Source: Fischerella thermalis PCC 7521 (GTDB lineage Bacteria > Cyanobacteriota > Cyanobacteriia > Cyanobacteriales > Nostocaceae). Taken from it: a stretch of DNA of 44,998 nt. The position numbers and the translations under genes were made by a program. Below the pieces are notes generated by a model. That model had not been told where the DNA came from. It made no database searches and was given only the letters and a program-made list of their open reading frames with translations. The stretch lies in NCBI RefSeq assembly GCF_000317225.1, contig NZ_AJLL01000011.1, positions 1 to 44,998 on the forward strand, in the 5' to 3' direction. Each line of letters begins with the position of its first letter. The stretch's first letter is position 1. Positions 1 to 8,460 of the stretch are shown here, in pieces.

Positions 1-17
1 TGTGCATCCGTGTTCGA
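1..17. repeat. Partial copy of a dispersed repeat at the window edge
   Basis: The first 17 bases match positions 44894-44910 with one mismatch. At the far end the sequence forms the right flank of a hairpin built on GATGCACACCGAT. Here only the right-hand part is visible because the window starts inside the element. Confidence 0.6.
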
Positions 18-131
18 CCTTAAAACCAACCCATCCACACACGCCAAAAATTTTGTTGGCATAACATCCCGCCTGCGATGCCAGCATAACATCTAATATA
101 AATTTGTAAAGACGCTCACTTTGAATCGAGC

Positions 132-1952
132 ATGACCATAACACAGTTAAATAATCGCTATAAAGTTATCCAAGTACTTGGTGCAGGTGGGTTTGGCGAA
201 ACATTTTTGGCAGAGGATACCCACATGCCTTCTCGGCGTCGCTGTGTGATCAAGCAACTCAAACCAGTGACAAACGACCCGCAAACCTACAAAATTATTC
301 AACAACGGTTTGAACGGGAAGCAGCCACCTTAGAACTTTTAGGTGAAAGTAGTGATCAAATTCCCAAACTCTACGCTTATTTTTCCGAACATGGACAGTT
401 TTATCTTGTTCAAGAATGGATTCAAGGTCAAACCCTAACAAATCTGGTCGAAACTCAAGGAGCAATCAGCGAAAATCAAGTTAGAGAAATTTTATTGAGT
501 CTTTTATCAGTCTTAGACTATGTCCATAGTAAAGGCATTATTCACCGAGATATCAAGCCTGATAATATTATTCTTCGTGCAGTTAATAATCAACCTGTTC
601 TGATTGATTTTGGTGCAGTTAAAGAAACGATACGTTCAATCATCGCTACACCAAATTATTTAACTCAATCTTTAGTCATTGGTACGCCTGGGTATATGCC
701 CAGCGAACAAGCCGTAGGACGCCCGGTGTATGCTACTGACATCTATAGCTTGGGTTTGACAGCAATTTATCTGCTAACAGGCAAACCGCCACACGAGTTA
801 CCAACTAACCAACAAACAGGGGAAGTCATTTGGCAGGATTTTGTCCCTGGGGTATCACCAGAATTAGCAATGATCCTTAAACAAGCAACTCAGCCCCAAG
901 CTAGCGATCGCTACTCGACTGCTAGGAAAATGTTACATGCTTTGCAATCTGCAAATACTCTTCCCCCGAAACCATCATACTCATCAACTCAATCAACTAT
1001 CGCCCTGTCCCCTGCGGTCCCAAATACACAGCAAACCCAACCTTTAGCTTCTGCTCAAAAGTCTGCTTTTATCCCTGCGTCTACCACTTCTGACAATAAT
1101 TGGCAAAAACCTGCTGTAATTTTTGGTAGTTTGGTTATGGGTGGTTTGATTGCTGGAATCGCGATCGCAAACATTACTCGCCAACCACAATTAGAAGCAA
1201 CTATTGATACCAATACTCCCCTAGAAACTACAGAATCACCCATTGCTACAAATCCCACCTCTACACCATCATCTGTAGCTTCCACTACCAAACCTACCAA
1301 TACACCTGTTGCTTCCCAACCTCCCTTAATACCTACCTCTCCACAGCAACCAGAAACTTCTCCTACTACACCTCCAGTTGTATCTGCACCGCAGCAACAA
1401 CCACCAACACTTGCACCACCTCCAGAAGATTCTCAAACTGCGGTAGTCCCAACACCAGAACAGCCTGTCGAAGATCTTACTCCTGCTACACCTACACCAC
1501 CCCCACAGCCGGAAAATCAACCAAAAGTTGCCACTGCTAACACCAGCAACCTTAGTGTTCCTGCTTATCCCACAGGTACTTCGGAAAATACAGTGAAATC
1601 AACACTGGGAAAACCCACAAAAGTTTCTCGAGGCTTATGGAACACCCGCGCTTATCTTTATCGCTTATACCCAAATCAGGTTGATCTTGGTTATTTATTT
1701 GACCGTAAAACTGGGGTATTACGGCAAACGGAGGTATCCTTTGCTCAATCTGTCCCACCCCAGGTAATGCAATCTACTTTGCAAGGAATGCTTGGAGGAA
1801 ATGACTCTGGTGAAATTAATCAAGCCCTGCAACGAGTGCATCAGCGTCAAATTAACCAATACTCATTCAGTGTTGGTGGAGTCAAAGGTGTAATTCAACG
1901 CAACCAAGAGGATCAAATTTACATTGGTGTCTGGGATGCAGACTTACATTAA
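132..1952 (+). CDS. Membrane-anchored Ser/Thr protein kinase with C-terminal sensor-like domain
   Basis: A eukaryotic-type (Hanks-type) kinase of 606 residues. The N-terminal domain (about 10-270) shows the glycine loop GAGGFG at 17-22, the ATP-binding Lys 41, the catalytic loop HRDIKPDN at 138-145, DFG at 159-161 and the substrate-lobe signature GTPGYMPSEQ. A Pro/Ser-rich linker leads to one membrane segment at about 327-347. A long Thr/Pro/Gln-rich stretch (about 355-475) follows, then a compact C-terminal domain of roughly 130 residues, presumably outside the membrane, that I do not recognise. That layout is typical of cyanobacterial kinases that may sense envelope or periplasmic signals. 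The target is unknown. A paralogue with nearly the same kinase N-terminus lies at 9628-11604 and a kinase scrap lies just downstream. A hairpin directly follows the stop codon. Confidence 0.93.
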   Translation: MTITQLNNRYKVIQVLGAGGFGETFLAEDTHMPSRRRCVIKQLKPVTNDPQTYKIIQQRFEREAATLELLGESSDQIPKLYAYFSEHGQFYLVQEWIQGQTLTNLVETQGAISENQVREILLSLLSVLDYVHSKGIIHRDIKPDNIILRAVNNQPVLIDFGAVKETIRSIIATPNYLTQSLVIGTPGYMPSEQAVGRPVYATDIYSLGLTAIYLLTGKPPHELPTNQQTGEVIWQDFVPGVSPELAMILKQATQPQASDRYSTARKMLHALQSANTLPPKPSYSSTQSTIALSPAVPNTQQTQPLASAQKSAFIPASTTSDNNWQKPAVIFGSLVMGGLIAGIAIANITRQPQLEATIDTNTPLETTESPIATNPTSTPSSVASTTKPTNTPVASQPPLIPTSPQQPETSPTTPPVVSAPQQQPPTLAPPPEDSQTAVVPTPEQPVEDLTPATPTPPPQPENQPKVATANTSNLSVPAYPTGTSENTVKSTLGKPTKVSRGLWNTRAYLYRLYPNQVDLGYLFDRKTGVLRQTEVSFAQSVPPQVMQSTLQGMLGGNDSGEINQALQRVHQRQINQYSFSVGGVKGVIQRNQEDQIYIGVWDADLH

Positions 1953-1956
1953 AAAT

Positions 1957-1976
1957 AAGCCCGCTTGCGCGGGCTT
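1957..1976 (+). terminator. Hairpin after the kinase gene
   Basis: An 8-bp GC-rich stem (AAGCCCGC / GCGGGCTT) with a TTGC loop begins 5 bases after the kinase stop codon. It has no run of T after it, so it is a likely but not canonical intrinsic terminator. Confidence 0.6.
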
Positions 1977-2207
1977 AGTAGATTAATAATTTGATTGCAA
2001 TAAGTAGAATAACAAAAACTAACCACAGAAGCGCAGAGAAGGCAAAGAAATAAGAGGTTTTCACCACATAAAAGCTTATTTGCTTAAGTCCTGCTAATGG
2101 TAGAATTTTCAACTTGCAGAATACATATTTTATTTCTTTTTCGGGAAGCTTTCCATTTGAAGAGGGTGAACCTCCACGAGGAGTTTAACAAACGCTTGTA
2201 TAGGAGC

Positions 2208-2285
2208 ATGGCAACGATCCTGAGTCGGGCAATCAAACCCCAAGCAGGCGATCGCTACAGTACTGCTAGCCAAATTTTATTATGA
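2208..2285 (+). pseudogene. Remnant of a Ser/Thr kinase domain C-terminus
   Basis: The short frame beginning with ATG at 2208 encodes 25 residues that include QAGDRYSTASQIL. The kinase just upstream has QASDRYSTARKML at about residues 256-268, at the end of its catalytic domain. The rest of a kinase is missing, so this is best read as a leftover of a duplicated or deleted copy. A TAGGAG ribosome-site-like stretch precedes the ATG, but a 25-residue product is unlikely to function. Confidence 0.6.
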
Positions 2286-2345
2286 TTTTGTCAATCCTGC
2301 GGATGCCAGAAAGTGTTAAACCTGTAAATTTTATTAGATTTAAAA

Positions 2346-2368
2346 AAGGAGCCTAACACAGGCTCCTT
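2346..2368 (-). terminator. Intrinsic terminator of the rplJ-rplL unit
   Basis: A perfect 9-bp stem (AAGGAGCCT / AGGCTCCTT) has a 5-base loop. Read on the minus strand it is followed by an uninterrupted T run. It lies about 200 bases beyond the rplL stop and is the only good terminator at the end of the ribosomal protein block. Confidence 0.8.
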
Positions 2369-2371
2369 ATT

Positions 2372-2541
2372 AATTCGGAATTCGCAATTAACATCAAGTT
2401 TGCATGAATTACTTATAATTCCCGTTTAACCTCATCCAGCCTCCGGTACTCCTCTCTTTGCCAAGGAGAGAGGTAGGGCGTGAGGTCTGTTATTATAAGT
2501 ATTTAACCGAACTTGATATAACTTACAGATAATTCCGAATT
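2372..2541. repeat. MITE-like imperfect inverted-repeat element
   Basis: Nested inverted repeats bound this stretch: AATTCGGAATT (2372) with AATTCCGAAT (2531), ACATCAAGTT (2391) with AACTTGATAT (2510), and ACTTATAAT (2411) with ATTATAAGT (2492). The centre holds a smaller hairpin of CCTCTC and GAGAGG type. No reading frame is present. Its right end shares the 17-mer CCGAACTTGATATAACT with position 37177. Confidence 0.55.
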
Positions 2542-2569
2542 CCAAATTTTCAATTCCGAATAGGAGTGA

Positions 2570-2968
2570 CTACTTCACACTTGCCTTACCGCCGGCTTCT
2601 TCGATACGCTTCTTCGCATCTTCGGCAGCTTCCTTAGCAATAGCTTCCTTAATAGGCTTAGGCGCAGATTCTACCAAGTCTTTTGCCTCCTTTAGACCTA
2701 AACCGGTCAATTCGCGTACGACTTTGAGGATAGCAATCTTCTTATCAGCTGGAACATCTTCGAGAATCACGTCAAATTCGGTCTTCTCTTCTACGGGTTC
2801 AGCCGCCGCAGCAGCACCAGCACCGGGAGCAGCCATCATCATCATGCCACCAGCAGGTGCAGCAGCACTAACACCGAAAGCATCTTCAATTTGTTTAACC
2901 AACTCAGCAGCTTCCAGCAGAGTCAGGGATTTTAATTTTTCCAAAATTTCATCAGTTGCAGCAGACAT
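2570..2968 (-). CDS. rplL: 50S ribosomal protein L7/L12
   Basis: A 132-residue protein that forms the ribosomal stalk and recruits translation factors. The N-terminal dimerisation helix ([19 protein letters not shown]) is followed by an Ala/Gly/Met-rich hinge at about 35-58. The C-terminal globular domain has the conserved stretch with [10 protein letters not shown] and [12 protein letters not shown]. The length is normal for cyanobacteria. The start is fixed by AGGAG a few bases upstream of the ATG. It is the last gene of the ribosomal block, 195 bases after rplJ, and is followed by an intrinsic terminator. Confidence 0.98.
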   Translation of the reverse strand: MSAATDEILEKLKSLTLLEAAELVKQIEDAFGVSAAAPAGGMMMMAAPGAGAAAAAEPVEEKTEFDVILEDVPADKKIAILKVVRELTGLGLKEAKDLVESAPKPIKEAIAKEAAEDAKKRIEEAGGKASVK

Positions 2969-2993
2969 TGATATAACTCCTGTAATTTACATT

Positions 2994-3035
2994 TGTTGGT
3001 GGTTGGTGGTTGGTGGTTGGTGGTTGGTGGTTGGT
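2994..3035. repeat. TTGGTGG heptamer tandem repeat between rplJ and rplL
   Basis: About five consecutive TTGGTGG units lie in the rplJ-rplL spacer, and a run of AACAAAC-type repeats follows at about 3120-3155. The two are roughly complementary (TTGTT against AACAA). Heptamer repeats of this kind (STRR sequences) are known from heterocystous cyanobacteria. Confidence 0.75.
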
Positions 3036-3163
3036 TGTTAGTTTGAGTAAATAACAAACAACAAAATTGATTTTTTATTTGTAGTTGGTGGTTGTTGGGT
3101 ATTAGTTATTGGTTTTTCAAACAACTAATAACAAACAACAAACAACAAACAAACAACTAACAA

Positions 3164-3709
3164 CTAACCACTAACTTCTTCGCCGCCTTTTTCTTTATCG
3201 GCATAGGCCTGCAAAGCACGAGCCAGCGAACTGGGAACCTCGTTGATACCAACGGCAACTTTGGTAGCCAAGGCGTTGATTGCTCCGGCAATTTGTGCCA
3301 TGAGTTGCTCTTTGGATGGCAAATCACCTAACGCCTTAACATCCGGCTCTTTCAGCAGGCGACCTTCCATAACGCCGCCGCGTAATTCTGTCTTTTTGGT
3401 GGCTTTTTGGAAATCTTGGTAAGCTTTGATTGCAGCCGAGAAATCCTCTTGAACCAACAAAAAGGCAGAAGAACCTTTGAGCAATTCCGACAAAGGTTGC
3501 CATTTTTCATCATTTTGAATGGCAATGCCCATCAGAGTATTTTTTGTTACCTTGCATGTTGCTCCTGCTGGACGCAGCCGTCGACGCAGGTCTGTAATTT
3601 CGGCAACTGTTAGCCCTTGATAATCAATTACCAGTGCTAATTGTGACTTACTCAAAGATTCTTTGAGTTCAGCAACAATCTCTTTTTTGTTTTCTATGGT
3701 TCTACCCAT
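3164..3709 (-). CDS. rplJ: 50S ribosomal protein L10
   Basis: A 181-residue protein that anchors L7/L12 dimers on the 23S rRNA. The N-terminal half ([15 protein letters not shown], then [20 protein letters not shown] and [12 protein letters not shown]) is typical L10. The C-terminal helices carry the L12 binding site. A strong GGAGGTG ribosome site precedes the ATG by about 8 bases. The gene has a 318-base leader holding an L10 leader RNA, which fits autoregulation by the L10-L12 complex. Confidence 0.98.
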   Translation of the reverse strand: MGRTIENKKEIVAELKESLSKSQLALVIDYQGLTVAEITDLRRRLRPAGATCKVTKNTLMGIAIQNDEKWQPLSELLKGSSAFLLVQEDFSAAIKAYQDFQKATKKTELRGGVMEGRLLKEPDVKALGDLPSKEQLMAQIAGAINALATKVAVGINEVPSSLARALQAYADKEKGGEEVSG

Positions 3710-3779
3710 ACTTGTTTCACCTCCTTTAAGGGTTTTGTTGTTGGTTATTCAAAACAACAAACAACTACCAACACTCACC

Positions 3780-3955
3780 GAAAACAATAAACCCCAGGCT
3801 CATAGCCGGGGTTTTGGTTGAAAGGTAGATTTGCAACTACCCTTCTCCTGATGCCAGAACTACCACACCAAAGAAGGGTAGAAATTCAAGCAATCTGGAT
3901 GCAAACCTCGGCAGGGTATTAAGCCAACGGCACCTGCTGTCTCCGGCTTTGCTAT
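3780..3955 (-). ncRNA. L10 leader (ribosomal protein leader / attenuator)
   Basis: Read on the minus strand, the rplA-rplJ spacer contains the conserved L10-binding region at 3906-3947, with the family's AGACAGCAGG and TTAATACCCTGCCGAGG elements. Next comes a stem built on TACCCTTCT and AGAAGGGTA. Last is a GC-rich hairpin (3789-3816, AAACCCC-GGCT / AGCC-GGGGTTT) followed by TTTATTGTTTT. The arrangement fits the known L10_leader family, in which L10-L12 binding favours the terminator-like hairpin and lowers rplJL expression. The match is by eye; the attenuation mechanism here is inferred. Confidence 0.82.
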
Positions 3956-4027
3956 TTAATTTTGTTGCTAATCATTGGTCATGTAGTCATTAGCAAATGA
4001 CAAAAGACAAATAACCAATGACTAACT

Positions 4028-4741
4028 TTATGCTGCTTCTGTTTTCAGGTCGCGTAAAGCGTTGATATCGACTTTAATCGATGGGCCCATAGTGGCAGAC
4101 ACGTACATTGTGCGCCAATAACGACCTTTTGCTCCGGAAGGGCGGTTGCGGTCAATTGTTTCTTGTAAGGCTTTTAAGTTTACCAGTAAATCTTCTGGTG
4201 AGAATGATGCCTTACCAAACATAACATGGACGATACCTGTACGATCAGCACGGAACTCTAATTTACCTGCTTTGAATTCTGCGATCGCACTTGCTAGGTC
4301 AAATGTTACTGTACCACCTTTGGGTGAAGGCATCAAACCACGTGGGCCGAGTAATTTACCAAGCTTCGCTACCTGTGGCATAACATCAGGTGTGGCGATG
4401 AGCTTGTCAAAGTCCATCATTCCTTTTTGAATTTCGTCTATCAGGTCTTCTGAACCGACGATATCAGCACCTGCGTTGGTTGCTTCTGTGACTTTTTCAC
4501 CTCTAGCAATGACTGCCACTCGTACTTCTTGTCCTGTACCTTTAGGCAGTACAACCGTTGTCCGCAATTGTTGATCTGTATACTTCGGATCAATTCCCAA
4601 GCGAATATGTGCTTCTGCTGCTTCGGGAAATTTTGCTGTTGCTGTCTCTTTTAAAAGACTTAAAGCATCTAAGGGAGCATACTCCCTATCTTCTACTTTT
4701 TCCAACAGCGCCTGTAAACGACGCGATACTCTTTTGGTCAT
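4028..4741 (-). CDS. rplA: 50S ribosomal protein L1
   Basis: A 237-residue protein of the ribosomal L1 stalk, involved in tRNA release from the E site. It contains the family signatures [18 protein letters not shown] and [15 protein letters not shown], with a normal C-terminus ([14 protein letters not shown]). The CAGGAGAG ribosome site lies just upstream of the ATG. It follows rplK by 109 bases; the spacer holds only AACAAC-type repeats. In other bacteria L1 represses the rplK-rplA message, and I saw no obvious L1 site here. Confidence 0.98.
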   Translation of the reverse strand: MTKRVSRRLQALLEKVEDREYAPLDALSLLKETATAKFPEAAEAHIRLGIDPKYTDQQLRTTVVLPKGTGQEVRVAVIARGEKVTEATNAGADIVGSEDLIDEIQKGMMDFDKLIATPDVMPQVAKLGKLLGPRGLMPSPKGGTVTFDLASAIAEFKAGKLEFRADRTGIVHVMFGKASFSPEDLLVNLKALQETIDRNRPSGAKGRYWRTMYVSATMGPSIKVDINALRDLKTEAA

Positions 4742-4850
4742 TTTTCTCTCCTGGGGTCATTAGCGAGGTAAGTTCTCTCCCCCGATAAAGTTTTTTGGTT
4801 GTTTGTTGTTTTTTCCTAACAACTACCAACTATCAACAACGAACAAATAA

Positions 4851-5276
4851 CTAATCAGTCACTGTCACGCCCATGTTTTTGGCAGTGCCTGCAATAATCT
4901 TCATCGCTGCTTCAATATCATTAGCGTTGAGGTCAGGCATTTTTGTTTGGGCTATCTGCCGCAGCTGCTCTTTTGTGATTGAACCTACTTTCTTTTTGTT
5001 GGGTTCGCTAGAGCCTTTATCAATTTTTGCTGCTTTGGTAATCAATACCGATGCGGGTGGAGTCTTAAGTACAAAAGTAAAACTGCGGTCTTCATATACC
5101 GAAATTTCTACTGGTATCACCATTCCAGCTTGGTCTGCTGTTTTGGCATTGTACTCTTTGCAGAACATCATAATATTAACGCCATGCTGACCCAAGGCGG
5201 GCCCAACTGGCGGTGCTGGGTTGGCTTTTCCAGCATTCAGGGCCAATTTAATGACCGCTACTACTTTTTTCGCCAT
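4851..5276 (-). CDS. rplK: 50S ribosomal protein L11
   Basis: A 141-residue protein of the GTPase-associated centre. It has the expected [22 protein letters not shown] and a proline-rich PPASVLI segment. The C-terminal RNA-binding domain has the usual [17 protein letters not shown]. The ATG lies 6 bases beyond the nusG stop, so the two are almost certainly cotranscribed and translationally linked. Confidence 0.98.
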   Translation of the reverse strand: MAKKVVAVIKLALNAGKANPAPPVGPALGQHGVNIMMFCKEYNAKTADQAGMVIPVEISVYEDRSFTFVLKTPPASVLITKAAKIDKGSSEPNKKKVGSITKEQLRQIAQTKMPDLNANDIEAAMKIIAGTAKNMGVTVTD

Positions 5277-5282
5277 TTGTGA

Positions 5283-5921
5283 TTAGCTCTGTTTTTGAAC
5301 CTGATTAAATTCCAATTCTACTGGTGTATCACGTCCAAATATCGACAGCAAGGCTTTGAGTTTACTCCGTTCTGGGCTAACCTCTATGACCTCACCTTCA
5401 AAATCTTTAAACGGACCAGTAAGCACGACTATCTTATCACCAGTAGCCATGTCAATTTTGACAATTGGCTCTTGTTCTGTGGTCTGTTTGAAGATTCTTT
5501 CTACTTCTGTTTGACTCAGTGGCATCGGTTTAACGTGACCGCGACCTTTGCCACTACCACGTCTTTGCTCTGCTCCCACAAAGTTAATTACATGGGAGGT
5601 ATTTCGCACCACTTGCCAGGTATCATCATCCATGATCATTCTTACCAGCACATAACCAGGGAATACTTTTTCCTCGGTGTGCTGACGGCTGCCATCCTTA
5701 CGGATTTTCACTGCTGGCGTGTGTGGAATCTCCACCCGGAGAATTTTGTCAGCTACATCAAAGGTTTGGATGCGCTGTTCTAGGTTTGTTTTAACACGCT
5801 TTTCACAGCCAGAGGCTACTTGTACTGCATACCAGCGGGCTTCTTGCTCTCTTACCGCAGGTTCTGAGCTCTCATCTGACTGCAAAGCCAAATTGTGACC
5901 TTCGTCTGTTGCAGAAGTCAT
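5283..5921 (-). CDS. nusG: Transcription termination/antitermination protein NusG
   Basis: A 212-residue factor that binds RNA polymerase and affects pausing, termination and coupling to ribosomes. The NGN domain starts at ARWYAVQVASGCEKRVKTNLEQR and contains VFPGYVLVRM and the RNTSHVINFVG strand. The C-terminal KOW domain includes GDKIVVLTGPFKDFEGEV. I chose the ATG at 5921 because it forms an ATGA overlap with the secE stop. An upstream in-frame ATG at 5945 would add eight residues inside secE and is less likely. The order secE-nusG-rplK is the standard one. Confidence 0.95.
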   Translation of the reverse strand: MTSATDEGHNLALQSDESSEPAVREQEARWYAVQVASGCEKRVKTNLEQRIQTFDVADKILRVEIPHTPAVKIRKDGSRQHTEEKVFPGYVLVRMIMDDDTWQVVRNTSHVINFVGAEQRRGSGKGRGHVKPMPLSQTEVERIFKQTTEQEPIVKIDMATGDKIVVLTGPFKDFEGEVIEVSPERSKLKALLSIFGRDTPVELEFNQVQKQS

Positions 5922-6160
5922 CCGAATACCTGTTGTGCTGCCCAAGTAAAGAATTTATCGACCAAAAAAATTAAAGATGCGGAGAGTGACACCATTAACA
6001 ACACAGCTGCTGATTCACTCACCAGCTGCTTTCGACTGGGCCAAACTACTTTTTCAAATTCTTCTTTAATTCCTTGAAAGAAGTTTCCTAAGCTAAAACC
6101 ATTGCTGGTTTCTTCCATTTCTGCTTCATTTTTCTTGGCCACGGTCGCTTGCTCCCCCAT
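5918..6160 (-). CDS. secE: Preprotein translocase subunit SecE
   Basis: An 80-residue single-span SecE that stabilises SecY in the plasma and thylakoid membranes. After a polar N-terminus comes the amphipathic helix with FFQGIKEEFEKVVWPSRKQLV, containing the family's VVWPSR motif, then one membrane helix (about residues 49-70). A second Met at residue 15 is an alternative start. It overlaps nusG by four bases. Confidence 0.93.
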   Translation of the reverse strand: MGEQATVAKKNEAEMEETSNGFSLGNFFQGIKEEFEKVVWPSRKQLVSESAAVLLMVSLSASLIFLVDKFFTWAAQQVFG

Positions 6161-6337
6161 TGCCTGATAGCTATTAACTGGTAATTTTCTATTTATAACT
6201 GTAGCTCTGGCTCAAACTAAGACTGCTTGAGGCTAGAGGCTACAAGTATAGGTTTAATTATACCCAAAATCAAATACTAACACCGCTATCATTATAGCGA
6301 TCGCATTTGTTTTCGGTTTGCTTGTTCTCAGTTACAG

Positions 6338-6410
6338 CGCGCCCTGGAGGACTTGAACCCCCGACATCAGGTTTTGGAGACCTGCGTTCTACCAACTGAA
6401 CTAAGAGCGC
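6338..6410 (-). tRNA. trnW: tRNA-Trp (anticodon CCA)
   Basis: The 73-base minus-strand sequence folds as a cloverleaf. The acceptor GCGCTCT pairs with AGGGCGC, with discriminator G. The D arm has AGTTCAGTTGGTAGAAC, the anticodon loop CTCCAAA places CCA at 6377-6375, and the T arm has GGGTTCAAGTCC. No 3' CCA is encoded. It sits between rplS and secE, as in many cyanobacteria. Confidence 0.97.
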
Positions 6411-6557
6411 ATGTGCTATCTTTGATTCAGCTATTGCGTTTTGCTTTTATCTAGTTTAACGCAATTTGGCATTTTTGGTTAACTTTTTTAGTCGGGGGAC
6501 AAATCAGCGGCTGATGCCGCTTGATGATTGAGTTTTCTCCCATATCTTACTGATCTA

Positions 6558-6920
6558 TCACAAAGGGCGGTCAAAGCGTTGCTTAATCCGAGTAGCCTTG
6601 CCAACACGATTGCGTAGATAGTAAAGCTTCGCACGCCGTACCTTACCACGACGTATGACTTTAATGTTGTCAATTCGAGGAGAATGAATTAGGAAAACCC
6701 GCTCCACGCCTACACCTTGAAATACACGACGGACTGTAATGGTTTCATTAATGCCGCCGTTGCGTTTAGCGATGACAACTCCTTCATAGGGTTGTACGCG
6801 GTATTTGTCTCCTTCTTTAATTTTGACTCCGACTTTAACGGTGTCACCGACATATATATCGGGCACATTAGATTTCAGCTGTTCCGCTTCGATGGAGCGG
6901 ATAATCTCTTGAGCGTTCAT
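6558..6920 (-). CDS. rplS: 50S ribosomal protein L19
   Basis: A 120-residue protein at the 30S-50S interface. It shows the L19 signatures [31 protein letters not shown] (in part) and [15 protein letters not shown], and ends in a basic tail with [17 protein letters not shown] chose the ATG at 6920; a TTG two codons upstream is possible but less likely. It is the first gene of the minus-strand ribosomal block, upstream of trnW and secE. Confidence 0.96.
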   Translation of the reverse strand: MNAQEIIRSIEAEQLKSNVPDIYVGDTVKVGVKIKEGDKYRVQPYEGVVIAKRNGGINETITVRRVFQGVGVERVFLIHSPRIDNIKVIRRGKVRRAKLYYLRNRVGKATRIKQRFDRPL

Positions 6921-7240
6921 AGTCAATCAAAAACTCACAATCATCCATAATAAATCTACTATCGCTTTTGAGTCTAGTAAATTTTCACCAAGCCCTTCGG
7001 GCAGGGAATAGACAACAGGCAATAGTGTATGAATACGGTGTAAGGGTATGAGAGTGTAAGAGGAAATTAAGAGTTTTCTGAAAATTCATAATTTTTTAAA
7101 TACCCCTGAATTTTTACCCATACCCTCACACCCTTATATATGGCAACAATCCAAAATCTAAAATTCTGTTAGCGGATGACGTTTCCGGGAGTTGTGTCGT
7201 CAAATAGAAAGATGTATTTGAAGATGGCCTTGCCACAGGT
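6921..7240. other. Divergent intergenic region between rplS and a glycosyltransferase
   Basis: The stretch has no gene. It holds low-complexity (G)GTGTAAGGGTATGAG and its rough complement. The 8-mers AGGGTATG (7043) and CATACCCT (7119) can pair across about 70 bases. Promoters for rplS and for the gene at 7241 should lie here but are not obvious. Confidence 0.5.
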
Positions 7241-8218
7241 GTGAGTGTTATGAAATTTAGTGTGGTCATCACGACCTACAACCGCTTAAACTTGCTTAAA
7301 AGAGCAATAGACTCTGCTTTAAACCAGACCATTGCTACTGAAGTAGTGGTAGCTGACGATTGTTCTTGTGATGGTACGCAAGAGTATGTAAATAGCTTAA
7401 TAGAAAAGCTGTCACTCAGTGGAGACTCACGACTTATATACCATCGCAACCAGGTAAATTCTGGTCATTCGGCAACTGTCAATGCTGGGATTAGTAAAGC
7501 TAGCGGTGAATGGATTAAGTTTTTGGATGATGACGACTACTTAGCCGTTAATTGTCTCGAAGAAATGGCAAGGGCGATCGCACTCCAACCTCAAGCAGTG
7601 ATTTGTTCCTGTATTGCCGCTCAAGTGGATGAAAATGAAGTTGAGTACGATCGCACTCCTCAAGTAGGGCCTGGTTTAGCTTTTTATGTCCCGCAAGCTG
7701 ATATTCATTACGGCATGTTGCTGGAACTTCTACCTTTTGGTACACCTGTACAAGTAGCTTGCCGTCGTGATGCTTTTGTGCAAACAGGAGGTTGGGATTC
7801 TAAATTGGATGCTAATTGTGATGATATTGATTCTTGGATTCACATTGCCAAATTTGGAGATGCGATTTTTCTCAATCAATGTCTTGCTTACCGCACCATC
7901 TGGCCCGGTGCTTATAACCACAAATTTTCTCCATCTCAGCGCTTGAATGCAAATATTTTAATCAAGGAAAAGCTTTATGCTTTAGTTGATGAAATGCATC
8001 ATTCTCATATCCCCGCTCTTGCGGATATTAAAAATTATTTGAAATTACATTGGTTTATAGTAGCTCTTAAGCAAAAAAACTTTCATAGTATCATCAATAT
8101 CATCTTTCCTTCTGTCTTGTCTTGGAAAGCTTGGCAACTTTTGTTGAATGCCATCATAGCACGTCATTTTCATTATCAAAATAGTCATGTTCGTAAAGTT
8201 GTACTGATTGATTTATGA
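7241..8218 (+). CDS. Family 2 glycosyltransferase
   Basis: A 325-residue GT-A fold enzyme. The start VVITTYNR binds the nucleotide, VVVADDCSCDGT follows, and the DXD-type metal site is FLDDDDYL (about residue 90). These are standard GT2 signatures for transfer of a sugar from a nucleotide sugar to a saccharide or lipid. The C-terminal 100 residues are variable and probably bind the acceptor, which cannot be read. GTG at 7241 and ATG at 7250 are both possible starts. It precedes another glycosyltransferase by 242 bases in the same direction, suggesting an exopolysaccharide or glycolipid pathway. Confidence 0.88.
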   Translation: MSVMKFSVVITTYNRLNLLKRAIDSALNQTIATEVVVADDCSCDGTQEYVNSLIEKLSLSGDSRLIYHRNQVNSGHSATVNAGISKASGEWIKFLDDDDYLAVNCLEEMARAIALQPQAVICSCIAAQVDENEVEYDRTPQVGPGLAFYVPQADIHYGMLLELLPFGTPVQVACRRDAFVQTGGWDSKLDANCDDIDSWIHIAKFGDAIFLNQCLAYRTIWPGAYNHKFSPSQRLNANILIKEKLYALVDEMHHSHIPALADIKNYLKLHWFIVALKQKNFHSIINIIFPSVLSWKAWQLLLNAIIARHFHYQNSHVRKVVLIDL

Positions 8219-8460
8219 TTATTGGCAATATGGTAAATATTTTTTGCGAGAGGACTGTGTAGTAGTTCATGGTTTGTTTTCAATGAATCATATTAAATAA
8301 TTAATAGTAAAAATTAAGAAATAATACCAATTTGAACAAGGAGTATGACAGATAGAGTTACAGAATATATACCCGGAATAAGTTTCCCAATTTCAAATCC
8401 GAAATTGTATTAGTTGTTTTTCAACCTACCTACTTACATCAAAATATTGATGATTAATTT

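Noticed and set aside
2724-3041. 105-residue plus-strand frame antisense to rplL
   Set aside because: It is the complement of the Ala-rich rplL hinge and of the heptamer repeat, with no coding features.
5295-5783. 162-residue plus-strand frame antisense to nusG
   Set aside because: No ribosome site or recognisable motif; the minus-strand NusG match is unambiguous.
5918-5945. Longer NusG start at ATG 5945
   Set aside because: It would overlap secE by 28 bases, while ATG 5921 gives the usual ATGA junction with secE and a normal N-terminus.
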